From Bathymodiolus thermophilus thioautotrophic gill symbiont (GTDB lineage: Bacteria > Pseudomonadota > Gammaproteobacteria > PS1 > Pseudothioglobaceae), in NCBI RefSeq assembly GCF_003711265.1, contig NZ_CP024634.1:2418001-2482000 (forward strand): 64,000 nt of DNA, read 5' to 3'. This document shows positions 54,485 through 63,735 of this stretch, piece after piece. The notes under the pieces are model-generated. The model saw only the letters and a list, made by a program, of their open reading frames with translations, was not told the DNA's origin and ran no database searches. Every line of letters starts with the position of its first letter. Within the stretch, counting starts at the first letter, position 1. Both the position numbers and the translations under genes were made by a program.

Positions 54485-55098
54485 AGTGTTTTTAAAATTT
54501 TCTGAATTTCATTTGAAATATTTTCAACATTTTGCGATGCATCAATCAGTTTAATGCGCTCAGGATATTGTTCGGAGCGTGCAATATAAGTGTTACGCAC
54601 ACGGTTAAAAAAATCTAGGCTTTCTTGTTCAATGCGGTCTTTTTCACCTCTGGATTCCACACGCCTCATACCAATGTCAACAGGTATATCTAATAATAAG
54701 GTCATATCGGGGGCAAAACTGCGTAACACCCATTGTTCTAACTGGGCGATGCGTGCAATATCTAAGCCACGCCCACCTCCTTGGTAGGCGTAAGAAGCAT
54801 CGGTAAATCTGTCGCTTAATATCCAATCGCCTTGATTGAGTGTGGGGATGATTTTATTTTGAATATGTTCATTTCTGGCGGCAAACATCAGCATTAACTC
54901 GGTATCGGCGTGCATTTTACCTGTTGAATTACTCAGTAGCAAAGTGCGAATCTTTTCGCCTACTTCTGTTCCGCCCGGTTCACGAGTAAGCACAACATTG
55001 ATACCTTTGTCTGTCAAGTATTGACAAATAAAATCAATTTGCGTGCTTTTTCCTGCGCCTTCAACGCCATCAATGGTAATAAATTTTCCTTTTTGCAT
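54481..55098 (-). CDS. tmk: Thymidylate kinase
   Basis: 205 residues from the ATG at 55098, MQKGKFITIDGVEGAGKSTQ, with the Walker A GVEGAGKST. The DRFTDASYAYQGGGRGLD and LTREPGGTEVGE motifs are also present. It phosphorylates dTMP. An upstream in-frame ATG at 55137 lies in the terminal repeat of MITE copy 7 (ATGCAAAAGTCTCCATTTAT) and is not expected to be used. No strong ribosome site precedes 55098. Confidence 0.95.
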   Translation of the reverse strand: MQKGKFITIDGVEGAGKSTQIDFICQYLTDKGINVVLTREPGGTEVGEKIRTLLLSNSTGKMHADTELMLMFAARNEHIQNKIIPTLNQGDWILSDRFTDASYAYQGGGRGLDIARIAQLEQWVLRSFAPDMTLLLDIPVDIGMRRVESRGEKDRIEQESLDFFNRVRNTYIARSEQYPERIKLIDASQNVENISNEIQKILKTL

Positions 55099-55124
55099 AA
55101 GATTATATTTTAATTTAATAAATG

Positions 55125-55285
55125 GAGACTTTTGCATAAATATGGATGATTAGCAAAATTCAATTTTTGCCCACTTGGTGATTTTCTTAAACCTTGTCCT
55201 AGCAGGGCTAAGGCTGGGTTTAAAAAATTACCAAGTGGGTAAAACGAGGATTGTTGATGATTATTCATATTTATGCAAAGGTCTC
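55125..55285. repeat. GAGACC MITE-like element, copy 7
   Basis: Starts GAGACTTTTGCATAAATATG, ends ATATTTATGCAAAGGTCTC. A perfect 5-base target repeat AAATG flanks it (55120-55124 and 55286-55290). It separates pabC-mltG from tmk, which usually form one operon, so it may affect their joint expression. Confidence 0.93.
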
Positions 55286-55324
55286 AAATGATCAAATATA
55301 CATAAGATGGAATTGCTTGCATTC

Positions 55325-57124
55325 TTATGGATTAGAGGTAAGGTATTTCTTAATATTGAGGCGATGTTGTTGGTAGGTTTTGGCAAAAGCATGGCTGCCA
55401 TCTTTTTTGGCAACGAAAAACAGGGTGTTGCCTGATGCAGGATGTAGGGCGGCGTGTAATGAAGTGATACTGACGGAACTAATTGGGGTTGGTGGCAATC
55501 CATGATTTCGATAAGTGTTATAAGGGCTATTGGTTTTTAAATCTTGTCGGGTTAAAAAACCACGGTACGATTTACCCAAGGCATATACAACTGTGGGGTC
55601 GGTTTGTAGGCGCATACCCAATTTCAAACGACGCATAAATACGCCAGCTATCTGTGATTTTTCGGCAATGTGTGCGGTTTCTTTTTCGATTAAGGAGGCC
55701 AATATCAGGGCTTGAAACGGGGTTTTTAGTTGTAGGTTTTTATCTCGCTTTTGCCATTCGGCGGCCAATATTCTTTGCATAACTTGATGAGACCTGTGGA
55801 AAATACTGGCAACACTATCACCATATTGTATGCGATAGGTATCGGGCCAAAAAACACCTTCATAAGGTGATTTAATGTTCAACAGTTGCATAATATTTGC
55901 AAATGACTCACTGGGTTTTAACGCCTTAATGTCTTGTAATTGCTGATAATAATGATGTACAGTTTTACCTTCAATTAGAGTAATATTGCGCTCGGCTACG
56001 GTTGCTGAGACAAAATTTTCAAGCAAATCCAATACCCCCATATTCGGTACGATATCATAATAACCTGTTTTTAATTTAGTATCAAAACCAAGGATTTTAG
56101 ATGCCGTGCGTATGAAAAAAGGGGAGCGAATCACGCCACGCTCTTCAAGGTCATTAATGGTTGAAACGATATTGGCACCTTGGGGTAAATGGTAAACCAT
56201 TGGTTCGGTGACTTGAATGGTATTCGCCCAGTAAGACCAAGTTAAAGCCAATATAGCAACAATGGTTAAAGACTTCCTTATGATTTTTTTCGGTTTCAAC
56301 GGGTGTTTATTTTTTCTTTTTAAACCATGTTTTTGCAATACTCGTGCTAATTTTTGAGTGATGGTGTGTTGAGTAAATTGTCTTTTGTTAATCGTGCTTA
56401 CTGATTTAATACCTATTACGCTGTTACTAATAAATACCTCATCACAATCAAACAATGCTTGTAATGTCAATTTACCCACTTTAACTTGCAAACCTAAATC
56501 GGTGGCAATTTTTAATATGGCTGCTCGTCGTGTGCCGGCAATGCCACATTTGTCTAAATTCGGGGTTAGCAATACCCCTGATTTCACGGCAAAAATATTG
56601 CCTTGTGTCACTGAAATAACATTGCCATTATTGTCCAACATAATGCATTCATCAGCACTCAATTCACTGCGTGCTAATATTTGCTCAAGGCGATTACAAT
56701 GCTTAATATTAGACAACAGCTGATTGTCGGCATAACCACTACAACACACGCTAAGTGCATATTTAAGTGGCATCTGTGTTGGCATTTCGGAGACAATGAC
56801 GAATCGGATTGGCTGAATATTTGATGCAAATCCATAACCTCTAACGCTTTCTCCACGAGAAAGGAAGATTTTCACCACTGCATTGTCTAGTTTGGCAAGT
56901 TCAAGTGCCTTGGCAATATCTTTTAACCATTGTTGTTCGCTAATAGGATTAATTTTTAATTGCGCACAACCTTTCTCTAGGCGTGCAAAATGTGCCGACC
57001 AAAACAGCAAATTGGTATTTTTAACCACGCAGGTTTCAAACAAACCATCGCCGAATTGCGTCAAGCGATTAAACACGCTTAATCTAGTTTGCTTTTTTCC
57101 ATTAATTAAAACCACTTGTTTCAT
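55325..57124 (-). CDS. Fusion of aminodeoxychorismate lyase (PabC) and endolytic transglycosylase MltG
   Basis: 599 residues in one frame. Residues 1-270 match Pab[38 protein letters not shown] with the PLP lysine region, and [16 protein letters not shown] short basic linker leads to a membrane segment ([16 protein letters not shown], near 288-304), then an MltG/YceG domain with [28 protein letters not shown] and [20 protein letters not shown], which includes the catalytic Glu. PabC makes p-aminobenzoate for folate; MltG cuts glycan strands. The usual order is pabC then mltG, so a stop loss between them could explain the fusion. The start is [12 protein letters not shown]. Confidence 0.92.
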   Translation of the reverse strand: MKQVVLINGKKQTRLSVFNRLTQFGDGLFETCVVKNTNLLFWSAHFARLEKGCAQLKINPISEQQWLKDIAKALELAKLDNAVVKIFLSRGESVRGYGFASNIQPIRFVIVSEMPTQMPLKYALSVCCSGYADNQLLSNIKHCNRLEQILARSELSADECIMLDNNGNVISVTQGNIFAVKSGVLLTPNLDKCGIAGTRRAAILKIATDLGLQVKVGKLTLQALFDCDEVFISNSVIGIKSVSTINKRQFTQHTITQKLARVLQKHGLKRKNKHPLKPKKIIRKSLTIVAILALTWSYWANTIQVTEPMVYHLPQGANIVSTINDLEERGVIRSPFFIRTASKILGFDTKLKTGYYDIVPNMGVLDLLENFVSATVAERNITLIEGKTVHHYYQQLQDIKALKPSESFANIMQLLNIKSPYEGVFWPDTYRIQYGDSVASIFHRSHQVMQRILAAEWQKRDKNLQLKTPFQALILASLIEKETAHIAEKSQIAGVFMRRLKLGMRLQTDPTVVYALGKSYRGFLTRQDLKTNSPYNTYRNHGLPPTPISSVSITSLHAALHPASGNTLFFVAKKDGSHAFAKTYQQHRLNIKKYLTSNP

Positions 57125-57150
57125 AGATTGTATTATAATTTAACTAGACT

Positions 57151-57166
57151 TAAAATAAACCCCCTC
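57151..57166 (+). promoter_or_regulatory. TAAAAT box 10 bases upstream of the first DUF1538 gene
   Basis: TAAAAT at 57151-57156 lies 10 bases before the ATG at 57167, with AAACCCCCTC between and no ribosome site. An alternative TATAAT is near 57132. The near twin TAAAATAAACCCCT is found before the MBL gene at 60629. Confidence 0.4.
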
Positions 57167-57898
57167 ATGAAAAAAAATTTTGTAGTATTTAGCAACAACT
57201 TACTAAATAGTGCAAAAGACTTGGCACCGATTGTGCTGGTTATTGCGTTTTTCCAGTTGGTTGTTTTACAGCAAAGCATTCCTAATTTTTTTGATATTAT
57301 GCTAGGCACAGGCTTTGTGCTATTGGGCTTGACGCTGTTTATATATGGATTAAATTTAGGGCTTTTTCCCATTGGTGAAGCGCTGGCATTTGCCTTTGTT
57401 AAAAAAGGTTCACTTGCGTGGTTGCTAATCTTTGCCTTTGCACTCGGATTTGGCACAACAGTGGCAGAGCCTGCTCTCATCGCTGTTGCCAATGAAGCGG
57501 CTAATGTGGCACGACTTGGTGGCGTAATAAACACAACAGCAGATTTACACACTTACGCACAAACACTGCGCTACACTGTTGCAATATCCGTTGGTTTTTC
57601 CGTGTTGCTCGGTGTGCTACGAATCATTAAAGGTTGGTCACTTACGCCTCTTATTATTGGTGGCTATATATTGGTCATCATTGCCACTATTTTTGCACCC
57701 AATAATATTATTGGTATTGCTTACGATTCTGGTGGTGTGACTACCAGCACCATTACTGTGCCATTAGTCACGGCGCTTGGTGTTGGTTTGGCGAGTTCAA
57801 TTCGTGGCAGGAACCCGATGATAGATGGCTTTGGTATGATTGCCATTGCTTCTTTACTGCCTATTGTAGCGGTTATGATATTTGGGATGTTGTGGTGA
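57167..57898 (+). CDS. DUF1538-family integral membrane protein, first copy
   Basis: 243 residues from the ATG at 57167, [20 protein letters not shown]. It has about six membrane helices, and the conserved [20 protein letters not shown] and [20 protein letters not shown] motifs that also occur in the next gene. This marks the family now called DUF1538. Its transport substrate is not established. It starts a four-gene run with a PII-like protein, and its stop overlaps the next GTG start as GTGA. Confidence 0.87.
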   Translation: MKKNFVVFSNNLLNSAKDLAPIVLVIAFFQLVVLQQSIPNFFDIMLGTGFVLLGLTLFIYGLNLGLFPIGEALAFAFVKKGSLAWLLIFAFALGFGTTVAEPALIAVANEAANVARLGGVINTTADLHTYAQTLRYTVAISVGFSVLLGVLRIIKGWSLTPLIIGGYILVIIATIFAPNNIIGIAYDSGGVTTSTITVPLVTALGVGLASSIRGRNPMIDGFGMIAIASLLPIVAVMIFGMLW

Positions 57899-58641
57899 AT
57901 TTATTACAGCCTTTTATTAATATGTTGGTGGATGTTGCACCTATTGTCTTGGTGTTGTTCAGTTTTCAGACTTTAATCCTAAGGCAAAAAATTCCGAATT
58001 TAAAAAAGGTTATTATTGGTTTTATCTTAGTGTGGATTGGGCTAACGCTGTTTATCATTGGATTGGAAAAGGCACTTTTTCCCATAGGGAAAATTATGGC
58101 AGACCAATTGACTGCTGTGTCTTTCATTGGCGAGAGTGGTGGTTGGGAAAAATATTATTGGGTGTATATTTTTGCTTTCTCCATTGGATTTTCCACCACC
58201 ATTGCCGAACCGTCCTTATTGGCAGTGGCCATCAAAGCCAATCAAGTTTCAGGGGGTTCTATTAAAATTTGGCCGTTGCGTATTGTTGTGGCAATTGGTG
58301 TTGCGGTTGGTATTTCTCTAGGTAGTTTTCGTATTGTTACTGGAATACCAATACATTATTTTATTATTACCGGTTATGTGGTGGTGTTAATACAAACTTA
58401 TTTCACCCCCAAAGACATTATTGCCTTGGCATACGATTCAGGGGGTGTAACCACTTCCACTGTAACTGTGCCTTTGGTTGCTGCCTTAGGTTTGGGTTTA
58501 GCGAGTACAATTGAAGGCAGGAACCCAATGATTGATGGATTTGGGCTGATTGCTTTTGCCTCTTTATTTCCCATTATGAGTGTGCTGGCGTATGCACAAA
58601 TTACCAATTTTTTAAACAGGAGAAGAAACAATGCACTTTAA
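57895..58641 (+). CDS. DUF1538-family integral membrane protein, second copy
   Basis: 248 residues from the GTG at 57895 (a GTG at 57892 is equally possible). It shares with its neighbour [40 protein letters not shown] and [20 protein letters not shown], so the two are tandem paralogues, likely a heterodimeric membrane unit. Two copies may together form one transporter; other bacteria have a single longer protein. It overlaps the PII-like gene by 11 bases. Confidence 0.86.
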   Translation: MNLLQPFINMLVDVAPIVLVLFSFQTLILRQKIPNLKKVIIGFILVWIGLTLFIIGLEKALFPIGKIMADQLTAVSFIGESGGWEKYYWVYIFAFSIGFSTTIAEPSLLAVAIKANQVSGGSIKIWPLRIVVAIGVAVGISLGSFRIVTGIPIHYFIITGYVVVLIQTYFTPKDIIALAYDSGGVTTSTVTVPLVAALGLGLASTIEGRNPMIDGFGLIAFASLFPIMSVLAYAQITNFLNRRRNNAL

Positions 58642-58981
58642 ACTGATCATTGCCTTTGTTGATAACGACAAAACCGATGCCATTCTAAATGCTGCAAGAG
58701 AAGAGGGAGCAACAGGCTCAACCATCATCTCTCAAGCACGAGGAGAGGGCTTAAATAGTAACAAAACATTTTTAGGATTGAGTATTGACACCCCCAGAGA
58801 TGTCTTGTTGTTACTTGTAGAACAACATCTCTCCAGAGCGATTTTAGAAAGAATTGCCAGGGCAGGAGAATTTGACCTTGATAACCAAGAGGGAATCGCC
58901 TTTCAAATTGATGTGGAAGATGCCGTTGGTATTGCACATCAAATACAAGCATTAGAAACAACCGTGGAGGAAAAATTATGA
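58631..58981 (+). CDS. PII-family (GlnB-like) signalling protein
   Basis: 116 residues with the PII ferredoxin-like fold: [35 protein letters not shown] (start of the T-loop region) and ARAGEFDLDNQEGIAFQIDV. The T-loop is short and lacks the tyrosine uridylylated in GlnB, so regulation is probably by ligand binding only. Its place after two DUF1538 membrane genes suggests it controls their activity, like other PII-like proteins near transporters. It overlaps the CBS gene by 4 bases (ATGA). Confidence 0.88.
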   Translation: MHFKLIIAFVDNDKTDAILNAAREEGATGSTIISQARGEGLNSNKTFLGLSIDTPRDVLLLLVEQHLSRAILERIARAGEFDLDNQEGIAFQIDVEDAVGIAHQIQALETTVEEKL

Positions 58982-59376
58982 ACACCCCAATATTAGTAAA
59001 AGAAGTTATGTGGAAAGAAGTAGATATTATTGACAGCAAAAGCACTGTGCAAAATGCCCTAAACGATATGCAGCACAAAAAAACCAAAATGTTAGTGGTT
59101 GACAAAGCCCACGAGCACGACGAATACGGCGTCATACTGATTTCCGATATTGCCGCCAAAGTAATTGCCAAAGGGCGTGCATTAGACCGTGTTAACGCCT
59201 ATGAAGTTATGACCAAACCCGCTATTTCTGTGCATCCCGATATGGATATTCGTTATTGCGCCAAATTGCTCACTCGTCTTAACCTATCTCGTTGCCCAGT
59301 ATTGGATAATGGGGAAATTGTTGGTGTGGTTAGTTTGACCAATATTGTGTTAAATGGTTTACGAGTTTTGCAATGA
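58978..59376 (+). CDS. Tandem CBS-domain protein
   Basis: 132 residues made almost wholly of two CBS repeats: VQNALNDMQHKKTKMLVVDK with YGVILISDIAAKVIAKG, then VHPDMDIRYCAKLLTRLNLS with GEIVGVVSLTNIVLNGL. CBS pairs bind adenine nucleotides, so this may sense energy state for the DUF1538 system. It closes the four-gene run. The 138 bases after it before the repeat hold no gene. Confidence 0.9.
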   Translation: MNTPILVKEVMWKEVDIIDSKSTVQNALNDMQHKKTKMLVVDKAHEHDEYGVILISDIAAKVIAKGRALDRVNAYEVMTKPAISVHPDMDIRYCAKLLTRLNLSRCPVLDNGEIVGVVSLTNIVLNGLRVLQ

Positions 59377-59514
59377 GCGAATGACAAACATTAGAAAATT
59401 AGCATATAGTAATACATTTGCACTAACTTAACATACTGTTTAAAATCACTGAACTTTATCTGTAATGCATAATTAAAGTTAGAATAAAGCAGCAAACATA
59501 AAGTTTGTCAAATT

Positions 59515-59663
59515 GAGACCTTTGCATAAATATGGATGATTAGCAAAATTCAATTTTTGCCCAATTGGTGATTTTCTTAAATCTTGTCCTAGCAGATTTA
59601 AAAAATTACCAAGTGGGTGAAAAGTGGATTCTTGATGATTGTTTATATTTATGCAAAGGTCTC
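59515..59663. repeat. GAGACC MITE-like element, copy 8, with an internal deletion
   Basis: Starts GAGACCTTTGCATAAATATG, ends ATGCAAAGGTCTC, 149 bp. It lacks about 13 bases around the central GGCTAAGGCTGGG present in other copies. A 5-base target repeat AAATT flanks it (59510-59514 and 59664-59668). Confidence 0.93.
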
Positions 59664-59750
59664 AAATTAAACAAAAAAACATTCTAACGCCTTGTGACTT
59701 CAAGGGGGTATTGCTATGAAATTTATTTTTTTAAAAAAAAGGAGTAAAAA

Positions 59751-60398
59751 ATGAAGACAATTCAATTTGTTAAATGGGTATTAATTATTATTGGTGCAAT
59801 AGCGACTTACTATATGCTGTCATTGCAAATACAATACGGCGTTACCAGCAAAGTTATTAGCGAAATGATTTCCCCGAAATTGCATCCAGATGCAATGAAA
59901 AAAGTCTATATGCCAATGACCAATAAGTTACTTGATACAGGCGATATTACTATGGCATCTATTGTGCGTGTAAAAGTAGCAGACGATGTTTCCAATGCAG
60001 ATGTTGAAGAAGCAATGGAATCTATTGCTACTGCCGAAAGTATTCGTTCTGTTGGTATGTTGCCACTCTCGGAAATGGTCGAAATTCAAACAAATGCAGC
60101 AGGTGTTACTAAAGGTCATCCAGATTTCAAGCCACAGCGTTATTTGAAAATTTATCAATACTGCTCACCACGAACCGCAATGATTATGGTTGATCATTCA
60201 GATGCATTTTCAGCCTACTTGCCTTGTCGTATTGCCTTAATTGAGGACAAATCTGGACAAAGATGGCTTTACACTTTAGACATGGACTTTATGATTTACG
60301 GTGGTGCACCATTACCACCTGCGCTATTGAAAAAAGCCATAGAGGTTAAGCGTGTGATTACCGCTATCCAAAAGGGTGGTGCAGAAGGCGACTTCTAA
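59751..60398 (+). CDS. Membrane-anchored DUF302-type protein
   Basis: 215 residues. An N-terminal membrane anchor (FVKWVLIIIGAIATYYMLSL) is followed by a DUF302-like domain with SIATAESIRSVGMLPLSEMV, IYQYCSPRTAMIMVDHSDAF, LPCRIALIEDKSGQRWLYTL and DFMIYGGAPLPPALLKKAIE. DUF302 proteins are widespread in sulfur oxidisers, but their function is unknown to me. A strong AAAGGAG site precedes the ATG. A repeat lies between the stop and the terminator. Confidence 0.82.
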   Translation: MKTIQFVKWVLIIIGAIATYYMLSLQIQYGVTSKVISEMISPKLHPDAMKKVYMPMTNKLLDTGDITMASIVRVKVADDVSNADVEEAMESIATAESIRSVGMLPLSEMVEIQTNAAGVTKGHPDFKPQRYLKIYQYCSPRTAMIMVDHSDAFSAYLPCRIALIEDKSGQRWLYTLDMDFMIYGGAPLPPALLKKAIEVKRVITAIQKGGAEGDF

Positions 60399-60410
60399 AG
60401 TTATTCAATT

Positions 60411-60573
60411 GAGGCCTTTGTATAAATATGGATGATTAGCAAAATTCAATTTTTGCCCACTTGGTAATTTTCTTAAATCTTGTCCTAGCAGAGCTAAGGC
60501 TGGGTTTAAAAAATTACCAAGGGGGTGAAAAGTGGATTCTTGATGATTGTTTATATATTTATGCAAAGGTCTC
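60411..60573. repeat. GAGACC MITE-like element, copy 9
   Basis: Starts GAGGCCTTTGTATAAATATG, ends TATTTATGCAAAGGTCTC. AATT flanks both ends (60407-60410 and 60574-60577). It starts 12 bases after the DUF302 stop and ends 8 bases before that gene's terminator. Confidence 0.92.
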
Positions 60574-60581
60574 AATTACTT

Positions 60582-60608
60582 AAAAACCGTTCTTTTGGGC
60601 GGTTTTTT
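60582..60608 (+). terminator. Terminator downstream of the DUF302 gene
   Basis: AAAAACCG and CGGTTTTTT form the stem, with a weaker TTC/GGG extension around a short loop, followed by T. The distance from the stop is about 180 bases because a repeat lies in between. Confidence 0.8.
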
Positions 60609-60628
60609 ATTGTCTAAAATAAACCCCT

Positions 60629-61594
60629 ATGAACCCTATTTATCACACATTAGATTTTGGCATTACTTGTATTGACACACAGTATATGCGCAATGATTTT
60701 GTTGCCACTTATTTGATTGAAGACCAAGGACATGTTGCCTTTGTAGATACCGGTTGTTATTTATCGGTGCCAACGCTACTTGCGACGCTGGATGAAAAAA
60801 ACATTCAGCAAGAACAGGTGGATTACATTATTCTAACCCACATTCATCTTGATCATGCAGGAGGAGCAGGTGAGCTTATTAGACACCTGCCCAATGCTAA
60901 AGTTTATGTGCATGAATATGGTGTAAACCACTTAATTGACCCTTCTAAACTGCGTGCTGGCGTGATTGGCGTATATGGTGAATTGTTTTTTAAGCAATTT
61001 TTAGGCGATTTAATTCCAATTGCTAAAGAGAAAATTGTCATCGCTAAAGACAAAGATGAAATCACCCTGGGAAATCGAATTTTAAAATTTATTAATACCC
61101 CTGGACATGCCCGTCATCATGTGTGTATTTGGGATGAGAAATCCCAAGGCATCTTCTCTGGCGATACCTTGGGCGTTAGTTATCGTGAATTTGACACTGA
61201 ACAAGGTGTGTTAATTTTTCCACCCACCACACCCGTTCAATTTGACCCCGATGTTTGGAAAAATACCATTCAACAACTAATGACATTGCAACCAAAATAT
61301 GCTTATTTAACACACTTTAATCGCATCGAATTTACCAAAAAATCTGCTGATATGCTGATTCATAATATAAACAATTTTGTTGAAATTGCCATCAAAATGC
61401 AACACCAGCCCAATCGTCATAAAGCAATTAAAACAGCATTATTAGATTATTTACTAGAAATTGCCAGCAAACACGGTGTAACCACAGAGGAAATAAAACA
61501 GATTAAAGTTTTTAAAGGCGATTTAGAAATCTGCGCCCAAGGTTTGGGCGTTTGGCTTGACAAAGAATTCTGCGCAAAGATTCCAAACAAATAA
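60629..61594 (+). CDS. Metallo-beta-lactamase-fold hydrolase
   Basis: 321 residues. The MBL metal motif HIHLDHAGG (HxHxDH) is at about 71-79, followed by NTPGHARHH (third His), SGDTLGVSY with the bridging Asp, and LTHFNRIEF. A C-terminal helical extension from about 235 is present. The substrate is unknown; the layout is like glyoxalase-II or lactonase-like hydrolases. The ATG lies 8 bases after a TAAAAT box (60615-60620), so the message may be leaderless; no ribosome site is seen. Confidence 0.86.
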   Translation: MNPIYHTLDFGITCIDTQYMRNDFVATYLIEDQGHVAFVDTGCYLSVPTLLATLDEKNIQQEQVDYIILTHIHLDHAGGAGELIRHLPNAKVYVHEYGVNHLIDPSKLRAGVIGVYGELFFKQFLGDLIPIAKEKIVIAKDKDEITLGNRILKFINTPGHARHHVCIWDEKSQGIFSGDTLGVSYREFDTEQGVLIFPPTTPVQFDPDVWKNTIQQLMTLQPKYAYLTHFNRIEFTKKSADMLIHNINNFVEIAIKMQHQPNRHKAIKTALLDYLLEIASKHGVTTEEIKQIKVFKGDLEICAQGLGVWLDKEFCAKIPNK

Positions 61595-61632
61595 TCTAAC
61601 CATTGATTTGCCAATGCCTAAACAATAAGCAC

Positions 61633-62949
61633 TTATTTTTCCACTTGGTCTAAAACAAACTGCGTCAACAATGCTACTGGGCGACCCGTTGCCCCTTTCT
61701 TAGCGCCACTTAACCAAGCCGTACCCGCAATATCAAGATGTGCCCAGCGATAATTTTGTGCATATCTTGCTAAAAAACAACCTGCGGTAATACTGCCAGC
61801 CTCGCGCCCACCAATATTCGCCATATCGGCAAAATTTGACTTTAGCAATTCATCATATTCCTCATCTAATGGCAATTGCCACACACCATCAAATGCAGCT
61901 TGAGAAGCGCTAATAATATCATCGGCTAAATCCTGATCATTGCTCATCAGTCCAGAACGATGCTTGCCAAGTGCCATAATTACTGCCCCTGTAAGCGTCG
62001 CAACATCAATGACCACATCAGGATTATATTTTTCAACATAAGTTAACGCATCACATAAAATCAAACGCCCTTCAGCATCGGTGTTAAGGATTTCAATGGT
62101 TTGCCCTGACATACTTTTAACCACATCACCCGGCTTAGAGGCATTGTGTGCTGGCATATTTTCAACTGCTGGCACCACAACGGTTAAATTAACTTTGAGC
62201 CCCATCTCAACCACTGCTCGCATGGTACCAAGTACAGATGCTGCACCGCACATATCATATTTCATTTCATCCATTGCCGTGCCGGGCTTTAGCGAAATAC
62301 CACCACTGTCAAAGGTTACGCCTTTGCCCACTAACACAATCGGATTCGCATTGCCGTTGCCGTTGTAGCTCAAACTGATTAACTTAGGTGGCTCAATAGA
62401 GCCCTTAGAAACTGACAAGAGCGACCCCATTCCCAATTTGCTCATCTCTGCTTCTTCTAAGATTTCACATGTCAAACCAAATGTTTTGGCCAAATCTTGT
62501 GCTGTATTTGCCAAATAAGTTGGCGTGCAAATATTCGGGGGCAGATCGCCCAATGTGCGTGTTAACGCCATACCACTTACAATTGCTAACGCTTTATCAA
62601 TATCGGCTTGCTTGCCATGCTCAAAGGTTACGCTTTGTAAAGTATGCTCTTCGGGTGCGTTTAAATCAATTTTTTGCACTTGATAATCATTATTTGCCAT
62701 CGCTTGGGTAGCAATTTGCACAAAATCATCAACTTCAAGTGTGGGCACAAATAAAGCTGTTATGCCAAACTGATTAGCCGTTTTCGCTAAAGTTAGCGCC
62801 AATTCTTTTACCGTTTTACCATTAGGTGTCTGACCCCCAAGCCCAATCGCCAATTTGTTAGTCCCCTCAAACACTATTTTGTTTAATTTAAGCGCTTCGT
62901 CAAAGGCGACTTGCGTCCCTACAGTGGATTTATTAATTCTAAAGTTCAT
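61633..62949 (-). CDS. pepA: Leucyl aminopeptidase (M17)
   Basis: 438 residues from the ATG at 62949, [20 protein letters not shown]. The M17 signature [16 protein letters not shown] holds a metal ligand and the catalytic Arg, with [17 protein letters not shown] (Lys and Asp ligands) before it. It is shorter than E. coli PepA (503), mostly in the N-terminal domain. It is cytosolic peptidase work; the DNA-binding role of E. coli PepA in Xer recombination cannot be inferred here. It is divergent from the DsbC-like gene. Confidence 0.94.
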   Translation of the reverse strand: MNFRINKSTVGTQVAFDEALKLNKIVFEGTNKLAIGLGGQTPNGKTVKELALTLAKTANQFGITALFVPTLEVDDFVQIATQAMANNDYQVQKIDLNAPEEHTLQSVTFEHGKQADIDKALAIVSGMALTRTLGDLPPNICTPTYLANTAQDLAKTFGLTCEILEEAEMSKLGMGSLLSVSKGSIEPPKLISLSYNGNGNANPIVLVGKGVTFDSGGISLKPGTAMDEMKYDMCGAASVLGTMRAVVEMGLKVNLTVVVPAVENMPAHNASKPGDVVKSMSGQTIEILNTDAEGRLILCDALTYVEKYNPDVVIDVATLTGAVIMALGKHRSGLMSNDQDLADDIISASQAAFDGVWQLPLDEEYDELLKSNFADMANIGGREAGSITAGCFLARYAQNYRWAHLDIAGTAWLSGAKKGATGRPVALLTQFVLDQVEK

Positions 62950-63015
62950 TATTGTGCAACCGTTGCTATAAAATGCGTATAATTTTATCATCTTAATTAC
63001 TTCCATATAAAAACT

Positions 63016-63735
63016 ATGCTCAAGAAAATATTACTTTCCCTCGTTATCCTTAGTACTCAATCTATTGCTGGCAATAACGATATTATTAAAAACCTCTCGC
63101 CTCTCTTTGGAGTAATTGACAAGCAAGATATTATTAAAACACCTCTTGACGGCATATATGAAATAATTTTCAAAAATCCCATCAGTTCGCAATTCATTTC
63201 AGCTGATGGCAAGTACTTAATTAAAGGCGATATTATTAACCTAAAAACGCTTACTCCTTTAGATTCTAGCGCTCGTGTTAATGCACTCAAAAAAGACCTA
63301 CTTGACACTATTAGCGACAAAGACAAAATTATCTTTAAAGCCAAAGAGGAAAAATATGTCATTCATGTCTTTACCGATGTTGATTGCCCATTCTGTAAAA
63401 GACTACATCAACAAATGTCCAAGATGAACGCCTTAGGTATTACAGTAAAATATCTTGCCTCACCATTGGCATCGCTACACCCAACTGCACAAGGGAAAAT
63501 GGAAAAAATTTGGTGTGCAAAAGACAAAGCGAAAGCAATGAACGACTATAAAATCAAAAACATTGTTCCTGATGTTAAAAATTGTAGCAATCCAGTGGCA
63601 CAACAATTATCATTATCCCAACAATTGGGTGTGAATGGTACACCTGCTATTTTCCTCTCTGACGGTACACATATCCCAGGCTATATGCCAGCTGAAAAGC
63701 TGCTAAAAACCATTAAACAAAAACTTGGAAAATAA
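63016..63735 (+). CDS. dsbC: DsbC-like periplasmic disulfide isomerase
   Basis: 239 residues. A signal peptide ([19 protein letters not shown]) precedes a DsbC/G-type N-terminal dimerisation region, then a thioredoxin fold with [16 protein letters not shown] (Cys124-Pro-Phe-Cys127) and [18 protein letters not shown] containing the cis-Pro. A second pair (Cys166 and the Cys in VKNCSNPVA) is as in DsbC. It isomerises wrong disulfides in exported proteins. Its end overlaps the rsmB start. Confidence 0.92.
   Translation: MLKKILLSLVILSTQSIAGNNDIIKNLSPLFGVIDKQDIIKTPLDGIYEIIFKNPISSQFISADGKYLIKGDIINLKTLTPLDSSARVNALKKDLLDTISDKDKIIFKAKEEKYVIHVFTDVDCPFCKRLHQQMSKMNALGITVKYLASPLASLHPTAQGKMEKIWCAKDKAKAMNDYKIKNIVPDVKNCSNPVAQQLSLSQQLGVNGTPAIFLSDGTHIPGYMPAEKLLKTIKQKLGK

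Noticed and set aside
6123-60573. GAGACC repeats as CRISPR array or small RNA genes
   Set aside because: The copies are scattered singly through the window, are flanked by short direct repeats and have no spacer structure. Transposition fits better.
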